The translations under genes and the position numbers were made by a program. DNA of 7,700 bases from Dehalococcoidia bacterium. GTDB taxonomy: Bacteria > Chloroflexota > Dehalococcoidia > GIF9 > AB-539-J10. The stretch covers positions 1 to 7,700 of the forward strand of contig JAUWGN010000040.1 in NCBI GenBank assembly GCA_030606385.1, read 5' to 3'. Positions 1 through 6,403 of the stretch are shown here, piece by piece; within the stretch, counting starts at the first letter, position 1, and every line of letters begins with the position of its first letter. The notes below the pieces were generated by a model. It had not been told where the DNA came from. It was given only the letters and a program-made list of their open reading frames with translations, and did not search any database.

Positions 1-828
1 AGGCTCAAGCTGAGTGATATTAAGCAAATAGTCGTCACGCATATTCACCCAGACCACTATGGACTGGCAGGCAAGGTGAAGGAACTTTGTGGAGCAAAGA
101 TAGCTATGCACAAGCTTGAGGGAGAGCTTATCAATCTAAGATATGTGAACTTTGAGGAACTTCTTAGGAAAGTAGAAGCAGAGCTTTTTAGCTACGGTGT
201 TCCCATGGGAGAGTTGTCTGACTTTGCAAAAGCTTCACTGTGGATGCGAGAGTTTGTTTCTCCTGAAGCGCCTGAAGTTGTTCTGGATGGAGGCGATGAA
301 ATCTCCAATGGCGCATTCAATCTTGAGGTGCTCCATACTCCAGGGCACTCGCCGGGACATATTTGTCTTCGTGAGCCAATGAAGGGCTGGCTGTTTTGTG
401 GAGACCTCGTCTTGTATAATAGTTTCCCTCATGTAGGTCTTCATCCCCAATCGGGTGATAATCCGCTAGGTGATTACATGGATTCCCTGAAAAAGGTGCA
501 AAACCGCAGCGTAAATTTTGTTTTCCCAGGGCATGGGTCAGTGTTCAATAGTCTAAAGCTCAGAATAGAGGACATAGTTCGTCATCGGGAGCAAAGGAAT
601 ATGGACATCATAAAGGCTCTAAATGGCGATTTAAAGACAATTTATCAAATAGCTACAGAAATTCCCTGGAAGGTTGAGTCCGGGGGCGTTGCCTTTGAGG
701 ATTTAGGAATTTGGGACAAGAGACTTGCTGTGCGTGAAACTGCTGCCCATATCAGGTTACTGGCCTCGCAGGACAAAATTGGGAAGATTGACAAATACGG
801 TGTTTCTTCATTTTTAGTTAAGGACTAA
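1..828 (+). CDS. Metallo-beta-lactamase-fold hydrolase, 5'-truncated by window edge
   Basis: The reading frame is open from base 1 to the TAA at 826-828 (275 codons), so the true start lies upstream. A GTG at 76 could be mistaken for the start, but the hallmark metal motif THIHPDH is encoded before it (His, His, Asp, His at bases 40-57). The other di-metal ligands are also present: the His of PGHSPGH at 346-348, the Asp of CGDL at 403-405 and the His of PGHG at 532-534. After the catalytic domain, the last ~90 residues (HREQRNMDIIKAL onward) look like the winged-helix tail of LACTB2-like and other MBL hydrolases. The full ligand set predicts an active binuclear, probably zinc, hydrolase in the cytoplasm. 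The substrate cannot be read from sequence; thioesters, glutathione thioesters and nucleic acids are all used by relatives. It ends 16 bases before gap, so cotranscription is likely. Confidence 0.88.
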   Translation, partial: RLKLSDIKQIVVTHIHPDHYGLAGKVKELCGAKIAMHKLEGELINLRYVNFEELLRKVEAELFSYGVPMGELSDFAKASLWMREFVSPEAPEVVLDGGDEISNGAFNLEVLHTPGHSPGHICLREPMKGWLFCGDLVLYNSFPHVGLHPQSGDNPLGDYMDSLKKVQNRSVNFVFPGHGSVFNSLKLRIEDIVRHREQRNMDIIKALNGDLKTIYQIATEIPWKVESGGVAFEDLGIWDKRLAVRETAAHIRLLASQDKIGKIDKYGVSSFLVKD

Positions 829-833
829 TGGAA

Positions 834-839
834 AGGGGG
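834..839 (+). promoter_or_regulatory. Ribosome binding site of gap
   Basis: AGGGGG sits five bases before the ATG at 845, in the 16-base gap after the hydrolase stop codon. It supports this ATG as the start and leaves no room for a separate promoter between the two genes. Confidence 0.7.
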
Positions 840-844
840 CAAGA

Positions 845-1858
845 ATGAGCATAAAAATTGGTATCAATGGGTTCGGACGTGTTGGCAGATTAACTCTGAA
901 GGCGATTAAGGAGCGGTGTGGCGATGAATTGGAGGTAGTGGCAGTCAATGACCTCACCGATGCTAAAACTAACGCTCACCTTTTTAAGTATGATAGCAAT
1001 TATGGCGTTTATCCAGGCAGGGTGGAGGCTCGGGAGGGGTCTGTTATAGTTGATGGTGGGGAAGTAAAGGTAATAGCTGAACGAGACCCTGCTCGAATTC
1101 CGTGGCGTGATTTTGGGGTGGATATTGTGATTGAATCAACGGGGCTTTTCACCGAGGCTGGTAAAGCGGCGAGCCACTTCCAAGGTGGGGCCAAGAAGGT
1201 GATTATCTCAGCGCCAGCCCGTGGGGAGGATATAAGCATTGTCCTCGGCGTCAATGAAGGGCAATATGACCCGGATAAGCATCGCATCATCTCCAATGGT
1301 TCCTGCACCACTAACTGCATTGCCCCGGTGGTCAAGGTTCTGCATCAAAATTTCGGGATTACACACGGGCTGATGACCACCATTCATTCTTACACCAATG
1401 ACCAGAAAATTCTGGATGTGTTTCACCGCGATTTGCGTCGTGCCCGAGCTGCCGCTGTTAATATCATACCCACCACCACTGGTGCAGCTCGCATGGTAAC
1501 CGTGGTTATTCCTGAGCTTGAAGGGAAACTACATGGCATCGCCATAAGAGTGCCTACCTCAACTGTATCTATCGTTGACTTCGTTGCTGATTTGAATAGG
1601 GAAGCAACCGTTGAAGAGGTCAATGATGCCTTTAAGAGAGCTGCTGAAGGAGAACTCAAGGGTATTGTGGAATACTGCGATATTCCCCTGGTAAGCTCGG
1701 ACTTTAAGGGTAATCCAGCCAGCGCTATTTTTGATGCCTTGAGTACTATGGTTATCGATGGCAATCTGGTGAAGGTGCTGGCCTGGTATGATAACGAGTG
1801 GGGCTATAGTTGTCGTCTCGCTGATCTGGCTAGCTATATTGCCAATAAAGGGTTATAA
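845..1858 (+). CDS. gap: Glyceraldehyde-3-phosphate dehydrogenase, type I
   Basis: A complete 337-residue enzyme, the usual length for class I GAPDH. It oxidises glyceraldehyde-3-phosphate to 1,3-bisphosphoglycerate with NAD(P) and phosphate in glycolysis, or runs the reverse reaction in gluconeogenesis, in the cytosol. The N-terminal Rossmann motif is INGFGRVGR (residues 7-15). The cofactor-selecting Asp is Asp36 in VNDLTD. The catalytic Cys154 lies in SNGSCTTNC and its partner His181 in TTIHSYTND. The phosphate-binding region DLRRARAAA and TTTGAA follows, and the C-terminus has WYDNEWGYS (314-322). Asp36 argues for NAD preference. Two departures from the common pattern are Gly152, where Ala is usual (SNASC), and Val192-Phe193, where many NAD enzymes have Leu-Pro. 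No pgk or tpi follows, so this is gap without the usual glycolytic neighbours; it probably shares a transcript with the upstream hydrolase. Confidence 0.97.
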   Translation: MSIKIGINGFGRVGRLTLKAIKERCGDELEVVAVNDLTDAKTNAHLFKYDSNYGVYPGRVEAREGSVIVDGGEVKVIAERDPARIPWRDFGVDIVIESTGLFTEAGKAASHFQGGAKKVIISAPARGEDISIVLGVNEGQYDPDKHRIISNGSCTTNCIAPVVKVLHQNFGITHGLMTTIHSYTNDQKILDVFHRDLRRARAAAVNIIPTTTGAARMVTVVIPELEGKLHGIAIRVPTSTVSIVDFVADLNREATVEEVNDAFKRAAEGELKGIVEYCDIPLVSSDFKGNPASAIFDALSTMVIDGNLVKVLAWYDNEWGYSCRLADLASYIANKGL

Positions 1859-1882
1859 TCTTAAAAGTTTGTTACAAAACTA

Positions 1883-1911
1883 TTGACAATAGCGCAGCCA
1901 TATTATATGTT
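1883..1911 (+). promoter_or_regulatory. Candidate sigma-A-type promoter for the lipoprotein gene
   Basis: A perfect TTGACA at 1883-1888 is followed after 17 bases by TATGTT at 1906-1911, which matches TATAAT at four of six positions. The surrounding AT-rich spacer offers other -10 options, including a perfect TATAAT at 1925-1930 that lacks a good -35 partner. The promoter lies 50-78 bases before the lipoprotein start and is the first plausible one after gap. The exact -10 is uncertain. Confidence 0.5.
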
Positions 1912-1930
1912 ATTTGTAATAAAATATAAT
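1902..1930. promoter_or_regulatory. AT-rich 29-bp dyad, candidate operator
   Basis: ATTATATGTTATT (1902-1914) and AATAAAATATAAT (1918-1930) are inverted copies around a TGT centre, with 12 of 13 pairs matching; the only break is G1909/A1923. The dyad covers the presumed -10 element and ends 31 bases before the lipoprotein ATG. The stem would be entirely A-T and no T-run follows, so a DNA-binding site fits better than an intrinsic terminator for gap. Which protein might bind is unknown. In such AT-rich DNA some symmetry could be chance. Confidence 0.4.
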
Positions 1931-1946
1931 GAAGGGTAAAAACAAA

Positions 1947-1954
1947 AAGGAGGT
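1947..1954 (+). promoter_or_regulatory. Strong ribosome binding site of the lipoprotein gene
   Basis: AAGGAGGT, a full anti-Shine-Dalgarno match, stands six bases before the ATG at 1961. It fixes the start, so the signal peptide begins at MKRVF. It is the strongest ribosome binding site in the window and suggests high translation. Confidence 0.85.
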
Positions 1955-1960
1955 ACAGAA

Positions 1961-2968
1961 ATGAAAAGGGTTTTTGGTGTGATGGTTGTTTTACTGCTGG
2001 CAGTAAGCTTTCTGGCGGCATGTGGGCCTGGAGCGCCCGCTGAGTTTACGCTTTCTGGCGTAACTGTTTCGCCATCGCCAGCGACTGTTGATGACACGGT
2101 TACCATCTCTGCTACTGTCAAGAATGTGGGGGAACAATCTGGCGATTGTGATGTTGGCTTAACCATTGGCGACTACACTGATAGCAAGTCTGTCAGCGCA
2201 TTAGCCGGTGGTGCAAGCAGCAGCGTCAGCTTTAGTTACGCCGCAACAACTGCAGGCAGCTATACTGCGGAGCTCTCCACCCCTGATGACAGCGCGACAA
2301 AGAGCTTTACCGTGAAAGAAGAAGGGGTAGATGGAAATGGAGATGGAGATGGAGCAATACCAACCCAGTCTGTTGGTGACACCTGGGTATATGACTGCTC
2401 GTACACAGGGGGCAGGATCGAACTACATACTTGTGAATTAACGGTCACTGTGGTAGGTGAAGAGCCGGTCGGGGACGAAGATTGTTACAAGAGCGCTGGT
2501 GTCTTTGAGCCTTCGGCGACTCGTGAGGCCGCCGATATGCCGCTAACGTTAAACATCGAGACGGCTGATATATGGACCAGCAAAGACCATCTGGTGTACC
2601 TGAAACTGAGTTCAGCAATCACAGAGCTTCCCGGGTTGCCATCCACCGTCACCTGGGCTCTTACTGGAGATTATGGCTGGCCCTTTGCCGAAGGGCAGAC
2701 CTGGAGCGGTTCAGTGCGTGTTGTAGCTGGTGTCCTGGATGAAATTACTGATTTAGAGTTTGAGATACTTGGTGTGGAGACTCTTACCGTGCCCGCGGGA
2801 ACATTCGACTGCTATCATATGGTGGCATACGAGCCTGCAAAGCCGGGCACTTATGTCAACGAGTACTGGATCAACACAGATGATGCATCAGTTGTAAAGG
2901 AGATAGAGCGCTCCCTCTGGAAAGGTGAGGAGATCCGGGAGCTTTCATCCTACTCTGTTGCTCCCTAG
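1961..2968 (+). CDS. Secreted lipoprotein with N-terminal CARDB-like domain, function unknown
   Basis: A 335-residue protein with a lipoprotein signal: MKR, a hydrophobic stretch, then the lipobox LAAC with Cys21 as the expected lipidation site. It should be anchored on the outer face of the cytoplasmic membrane. Residues ~28-118 resemble a CARDB/Ig-like beta-sandwich (ATVDDTVTISATVKNVGEQSG and a closing AGSYTAELS strand). An acidic Gly-Asp linker (DGNGDGDG, 124-131) joins it to a second domain from QSVGDTWVYD (136 onward). The second domain ends with LTVPAGTFDCYHM (275-287) and EYWINTDDASVVKEIE, a pattern I associate with DUF3108-like beta-rich extracellular domains. That domain has Cys146, Cys158, Cys175 and Cys284, which could form disulfides. 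No catalytic motif is visible, so a binding or structural role at the cell surface is the most that can be inferred. The gene has its own promoter region and terminator and appears monocistronic. Confidence 0.85.
   Translation: MKRVFGVMVVLLLAVSFLAACGPGAPAEFTLSGVTVSPSPATVDDTVTISATVKNVGEQSGDCDVGLTIGDYTDSKSVSALAGGASSSVSFSYAATTAGSYTAELSTPDDSATKSFTVKEEGVDGNGDGDGAIPTQSVGDTWVYDCSYTGGRIELHTCELTVTVVGEEPVGDEDCYKSAGVFEPSATREAADMPLTLNIETADIWTSKDHLVYLKLSSAITELPGLPSTVTWALTGDYGWPFAEGQTWSGSVRVVAGVLDEITDLEFEILGVETLTVPAGTFDCYHMVAYEPAKPGTYVNEYWINTDDASVVKEIERSLWKGEEIRELSSYSVAP
2331..2354 (+). repeat. Four tandem hexamers encoding the Gly-Asp linker
   Basis: Four consecutive copies of ATGGAR (ATGGAA followed by three ATGGAG) lie in frame inside the lipoprotein gene and encode the DGNGDGDG linker between its two domains. 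Copy number can change by slippage without shifting the frame, so linker length may vary between strains. Confidence 0.7.
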
Positions 2969-2983
2969 TTAGTGCGTTTTAGC

Positions 2984-3030
2984 AAGACAGCGGTAGCCGT
3001 TTGGAATAGCTACCGCTGTCTTATTTCTGC
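2984..3030 (+). terminator. Intrinsic terminator after the lipoprotein gene
   Basis: AAGACAGCGGTAGC (2984-2997) and its exact reverse complement GCTACCGCTGTCTT (3009-3022) form a 14-bp perfect stem with an 11-base loop. The T-rich tail TTATTTCT follows at once. It starts 16 bases after the lipoprotein stop codon. The other side lacks a T-run on the minus strand, so it acts mainly on + strand transcription. It separates the lipoprotein unit from the dnaX cluster. Confidence 0.92.
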
Positions 3031-3121
3031 CATCAGATTAATTGAACTTTTTTACCTACGTCATGACCAAGCCCCGAGCCGATAATAGACAAAATCTCTT
3101 TAGGAATTTTATTGTGGGGAG

Positions 3122-3127
3122 TATAAT
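3122..3127 (+). promoter_or_regulatory. Candidate -10 element for dnaX, giving a very short leader
   Basis: A perfect TATAAT lies 12 bases before the dnaX ATG. Transcription would start near 3133-3135, leaving about 5-7 bases of leader. The best -35 at 17-base spacing is TTTAGG (3099-3104), only three of six matches. This is the most promoter-like site between the upstream terminator and dnaX, but the weak -35 keeps it tentative. Confidence 0.4.
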
Positions 3128-3139
3128 AAGAGATATCAT

Positions 3140-4681
3140 ATGGGGTTTGAAGTTTTCTATCGTAAGTGGCGACCGCAGAGTTTTGCTGAAGTAGTAGGGC
3201 AGGAGCCGATAACCAGGACTTTGCGCCGTGCTGTGGAGAGCGGGGAAATAGCCCACGCTTATCTTTTTTGTGGCCCTCGAGGCACTGGCAAAACGAGTAC
3301 AGGGCGTATCCTGGCCAAGGCAGTTAATTGTCTCAGTCAACAAGGGGGCGAACCATGCAACAATTGTGATATTTGCCGCTCCATTACCGGGGGAAGCTCT
3401 CTGGATATAGTGGAGATAGATGCCGCCAGCAACCGTGGCATTGACGAGATTCGCAATCTCAGGGAAAGGGTGGGTTATAGTGCCAGCATCACGCGCTACA
3501 AGGTATACATCATAGATGAAGTCCACATGCTTACTGAAGCAGCTTCCAATGCACTGTTGAAAACTCTGGAGGAGCCACCACCTCATGTAATTTTCGTCTT
3601 AGCTACCACTGAGCCACACAAGGTGATATCCACAGTAGTGTCGAGATGCCAGCGGTTTAACTTCTGTCGCCTGGGACAATCAGCGATAGTGGATAAACTG
3701 AAGATGATATGTCAAAAAGAAGATATCCAGATTGAGCCTGAATCTCTGAGGGCTGTCGCTCGGGCGGCTACGGGGAGTCTTCGTGACGCAGAAAACTTAG
3801 TGCAGCAATTGGTAGGCTATTACGGTCGCAAGATTGATTTTGGACAGGTTCAGGCAGATCTGGGGTTAACCAGCGATTTAAGGGTCAGGCAGTTGGCAAA
3901 GCACGTCGTCAATAAGGATATCTCCGCTGGTCTTCAGGTTATCAACAGTGCCAACAGCGACGGCGTTGACCTCCGCTTATTTAATCGAGAGCTTGTGGAG
4001 TATTTTCGGGGTTTATTGTTAGCCAAATCCAATTGCGAAGAGGCGATAGATGTTACCCATGAAGACTTAAATGAAATGAAGGAAACCGTAGCCAGTGTTA
4101 AGCTGGATTACTTACTAAAAGCGATCAAATCTTTTGCGGGAATAGATTTTCGCGGTGATAGTTATTCTGCTTTACCTTTGGAGATGGCTTTAGTGGATTG
4201 TGTTTTGTCCTTTGCCGATGGGCAGCAGGTTACCATCGATAGACCTTCGGAAATTGTAGAGGCTACCTTGCCGCAAAGTTCTGAGAGATTTGGTGAAGAA
4301 TCTACCTTATTGACGGAAAAAGTTGAGGAGAGCGGAGGCATTAGCTATGTACAGGCTCGGTGGAAAGAGTTTATCAATTCTTTGAAAGGTGAAGGTTCAA
4401 ACGGTAATCTGGATGCCTTTTTACGTAGTGCTTGTGAGCCAGTGGCAGTGGAGGATGATACCCTGGTGTTGGGTTTTTACTATTCGTTCCATAAAGAAAA
4501 GATCGAAGACCCCAAGTATCAGCATCTGGTAGAAAGGAAACTTGAAGAGTTTTTCCAGCAGCCCAGTAAAGTAAGGTGCATCTTAGTTGAGCGGAAGAAA
4601 AAGGCGCCCAGTTCATCAAAGAGAGAAGATCCGATAATCAAGGCTGCTATGGAAATGGGTGGCAGAGTTGTGGAGCAATAA
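3140..4681 (+). CDS. dnaX: DNA polymerase III subunit gamma/tau (clamp loader ATPase)
   Basis: A 513-residue AAA+ clamp-loader subunit, which with delta and delta' opens the beta sliding clamp and couples polymerase cores in the replisome. The N-terminus FYRKWRPQSFAEVVGQE is diagnostic. Walker A is GPRGTGKT (45-52). The structural zinc site is Cys64, Cys73, Cys76 and Cys79. Walker B is IIDEVH (124-129), the arginine-finger motif SRC is at 168-170 and sensor 2 GSLRDAE at 212-218. The collar domain runs to about 360, followed by a divergent C-terminal tau-like region of ~150 residues that carries a folded-looking segment from YVQARWKEF and ends in a basic stretch (ERKKKAP). I see no convincing slippery site for a shorter gamma form. 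ATG 3140 is the only start possible, because a TAG at 3101-3103 closes the frame and no other start codon lies between. Its ribosome binding site is weak. It leads a tight cluster with ybaB, recR and recO. Confidence 0.97.
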   Translation: MGFEVFYRKWRPQSFAEVVGQEPITRTLRRAVESGEIAHAYLFCGPRGTGKTSTGRILAKAVNCLSQQGGEPCNNCDICRSITGGSSLDIVEIDAASNRGIDEIRNLRERVGYSASITRYKVYIIDEVHMLTEAASNALLKTLEEPPPHVIFVLATTEPHKVISTVVSRCQRFNFCRLGQSAIVDKLKMICQKEDIQIEPESLRAVARAATGSLRDAENLVQQLVGYYGRKIDFGQVQADLGLTSDLRVRQLAKHVVNKDISAGLQVINSANSDGVDLRLFNRELVEYFRGLLLAKSNCEEAIDVTHEDLNEMKETVASVKLDYLLKAIKSFAGIDFRGDSYSALPLEMALVDCVLSFADGQQVTIDRPSEIVEATLPQSSERFGEESTLLTEKVEESGGISYVQARWKEFINSLKGEGSNGNLDAFLRSACEPVAVEDDTLVLGFYYSFHKEKIEDPKYQHLVERKLEEFFQQPSKVRCILVERKKKAPSSSKREDPIIKAAMEMGGRVVEQ

Positions 4682-4690
4682 ATTGGGAAG

Positions 4691-5002
4691 ATGAAAATAG
4701 ATAAATCGATATTGCGTCAGGCACAGCAATTTCAACAGAAATTAGCTAAAGGGCAGCAGGAATTAGCGAACATTACCGTTGAGGCTACCAGCGGGGGTAG
4801 TGCAGTCAAAGTGGTAATTGACGGACACCAGAGAATTCGCTCGGTGGAAATATCACCGGAGGTAGTGGATGCTGAAGACACTGAAATGCTTCAAGATTTA
4901 GTCATGGCAGCGGTTAATGAAGCCATCACTAAATCACAGGAACTTGCCAGAAAACATCTCAGTAGCTTGACCGGCGGGCTTGATTTACCAGGGATTCTTT
5001 AA
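4691..5002 (+). CDS. ybaB: YbaB/EbfC-family nucleoid-associated DNA-binding protein
   Basis: A 103-residue protein of the usual family length, with the family pattern: an N-terminal helix (SILRQAQQFQQKLAKGQQELA), a central beta sheet (ITVEATSGGSAVKVVIDGHQRIRSVEI) and a C-terminal helix (MLQDLVMAAVNEAITKSQELA) before a Gly-rich tail. Relatives form tweezer-shaped dimers that bind DNA and affect nucleoid organisation, and are nearly always encoded between dnaX and recR, as here. The gene starts nine bases after the dnaX stop. GGGAAG abuts the ATG with no spacing, too close for a normal Shine-Dalgarno, so translation may depend on ribosomes ending dnaX. The N-terminus fits the family, so the start is probably right. 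Confidence 0.94.
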   Translation: MKIDKSILRQAQQFQQKLAKGQQELANITVEATSGGSAVKVVIDGHQRIRSVEISPEVVDAEDTEMLQDLVMAAVNEAITKSQELARKHLSSLTGGLDLPGIL

Positions 5003-5005
5003 GAG

Positions 5006-5605
5006 ATGGCATTTGTTGCTGAGCCCATAGCAAACTTGATTGGGGAATTTAGCAAATTGCCAGGCATTGGCCCCAAAAGTGCTCAAAGATTAGTTTATTA
5101 TTTGCTACGCAATTCGGACGAAGAAGCTAAAGCCCTGGCCGAGGCTATTTTGAACCTTAAAGAGAAGATAGGACTCTGTTCAATCTGTTTTAATATTACC
5201 GATTGTGACCCTTGCCTTATTTGTCAAGATAAACAGCGTGACCATTCTAAAATCTGTGTCGTGGAAGAACCATCAGATATCCTGCCTTTAGAGCGGACTG
5301 GGAAGTATCAGGGCGTATATCATGTGCTTCACGGAACGATTAACCCGTCGCAAGGAATAGCCCCCGAGCAGTTGAAGATAAATGAATTGTTATCTCGACT
5401 TCAGGATGGTTCGGTTAATGAGGTGATTCTGGCGACCAATCCCAATCTGGAAGGCGAAACAACGGCGTTATACTTGCGCCGGATCCTTGCGCCTCAGGGT
5501 GTCCACATCAGCCGTCTGGCCCGCGGGTTACCATTCGGTGGTGAGTTAGAGTATGCTGATGATGTGACGCTTGCCCAAGCGTTGGAGAGCAGACAAGAAT
5601 TCTGA
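5006..5605 (+). CDS. recR: Recombination mediator protein RecR
   Basis: A 199-residue protein, standard RecR length. It works with RecO (and RecF) to load RecA on SSB-coated single-stranded gaps; RecR forms ring-shaped tetramers around DNA. The domain order is canonical. A helix-hairpin-helix comes first (LPGIGPKSAQRLVYYLL, 18-34), then a C4 zinc finger (Cys58, Cys61, Cys70, Cys73). A Toprim domain follows from about 83 (ICVVEEPSDI, with Glu87-Glu88; ATNPNLEGE at 143-151), and the C-terminal segment is LARGLPFGGELEYAD (171-185). The start is three bases after the ybaB stop, with only AAGAG touching the ATG and a GGGA 11 bases upstream, so translational coupling to ybaB is likely. Confidence 0.97.
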   Translation: MAFVAEPIANLIGEFSKLPGIGPKSAQRLVYYLLRNSDEEAKALAEAILNLKEKIGLCSICFNITDCDPCLICQDKQRDHSKICVVEEPSDILPLERTGKYQGVYHVLHGTINPSQGIAPEQLKINELLSRLQDGSVNEVILATNPNLEGETTALYLRRILAPQGVHISRLARGLPFGGELEYADDVTLAQALESRQEF

Positions 5606-5608
5606 GGG
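5604..5608 (+). promoter_or_regulatory. Ribosome binding site of recO
   Basis: GAGGG overlaps the recR stop codon (5603-5605) and stands six bases before the recO ATG at 5615. It supports that start and close coupling with recR. Confidence 0.65.
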
Positions 5609-5614
5609 CTGTCA

Positions 5615-6403
5615 ATGACGTCACCCCGTACGTATCAGACTCAAGCTATTGTCATTAAGCAGACCAAGCTTGGTGAGGCTGACAAAATTGTTACTCTTTA
5701 TACTCTGGAGTTTGGCAAACTAAAGGCGGTGGCTAAGGGGGCATGTCGTCCTGGAAGCAAACTGGGTGGTAATGTAGAACCTCCCAATTACAGTTTGCTA
5801 ATGCTGGCTAAGGGACGTAACCTGGATATTATCACTCAAAGCCAGACTATGGATGGATTCTCGAGCTTGAAAGGCGATTTATGGTGCATCTCTTGTGGTT
5901 TTTACATCTTGGAACTCATTGATGTTTCTACTACTGAGGGTAGCCCCAACGAGCCATTATTTGATTTACTGCTTGATACCTTGAAGAATCTATCACCGAG
6001 CAATGGTGACGAAACTGTATTACGGTATTTCGAACTTCAGCTTCTTCATCATCTTGGCTATCGCCCTCAGTTGCATAAATGCGTTGTCTGTAGTTCATCT
6101 CTTAAGCCGGGGCTCAATTTTTTTAGTCCTGGCCAGGGAGGAGTGTTGTGTCCCGGATGTAATCATGCGGAATTTGCCTCTCGCGCTATTTCAATTGACG
6201 CATTAAAAGTTCTTCGGCTGTGGCAGGATTGCAATTATTCTACTGCCAGCCGGGTGAGAATGTCTTCCAATCTATCTTCAGAATTGAGGCAGTTAATGCA
6301 GGAGTATATAACGTATCTGTTGCAGAGGGAGGTTAAATCGATGGCATGGCTAGAACAGCTAAGGAGAGGGATTACTGTTGACAGTGATTGTGGGGTAAAC
6401 TAA
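5615..6403 (+). CDS. recO: DNA repair protein RecO
   Basis: A 262-residue protein of normal RecO length. It binds single-stranded DNA and SSB, anneals complementary strands and acts with RecR in RecA loading during gap repair. The N-terminal OB-fold is clear (YQTQAIVIKQTKLGEADKIV, then FGKLKAVAKGACRPGSKLGG, to about residue 80). A helical middle follows, with the ELQLLHHLGYRPQLHKC segment. A zinc finger is formed by Cys156, Cys159, Cys179 and Cys182, seen in many but not all RecO proteins. The last ~70 residues are helical (LRQLMQEYITYLLQREVKS). It starts nine bases after recR, its direct partner. The end of the coding sequence carries a promoter for the next gene. Confidence 0.95.
   Translation: MTSPRTYQTQAIVIKQTKLGEADKIVTLYTLEFGKLKAVAKGACRPGSKLGGNVEPPNYSLLMLAKGRNLDIITQSQTMDGFSSLKGDLWCISCGFYILELIDVSTTEGSPNEPLFDLLLDTLKNLSPSNGDETVLRYFELQLLHHLGYRPQLHKCVVCSSSLKPGLNFFSPGQGGVLCPGCNHAEFASRAISIDALKVLRLWQDCNYSTASRVRMSSNLSSELRQLMQEYITYLLQREVKSMAWLEQLRRGITVDSDCGVN

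Noticed and set aside
1865..1882. Possible hairpin just after gap (AGTTTGT and ACAAAACT).
   Set aside because: The two arms are nearly contiguous, leaving a loop of about one base, and no T-run follows. It cannot act as an intrinsic terminator.
2330..2365. EF-hand or dockerin-like calcium loop in the lipoprotein (DGNGDG).
   Set aside because: The spacing D-x-N-x-D-G fits the first half of such a loop, but the acidic residue expected at loop position 12 is absent (Thr135) and the stretch is encoded by a simple hexamer repeat. A flexible linker is simpler.
3023..3139. Small RNA gene (for example SRP RNA) between the terminator and dnaX.
   Set aside because: About 117 bases with no GGAAG-type tetraloop region, no stable long stem and no second terminator. 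Nothing supports an RNA gene.
3056..3586. Long minus-strand open frame opposite the start of dnaX.
   Set aside because: It lies opposite the strongly conserved AAA+ region of dnaX, shows no recognisable motif and has no promoter or ribosome binding site. It is a shadow of dnaX codons.
4592..4606. Possible programmed frameshift site in dnaX (AAGAAAAAGG).
   Set aside because: Only five consecutive A residues, no obvious downstream stem, and it lies about 27 codons from the end, so a shifted product would be almost full length.
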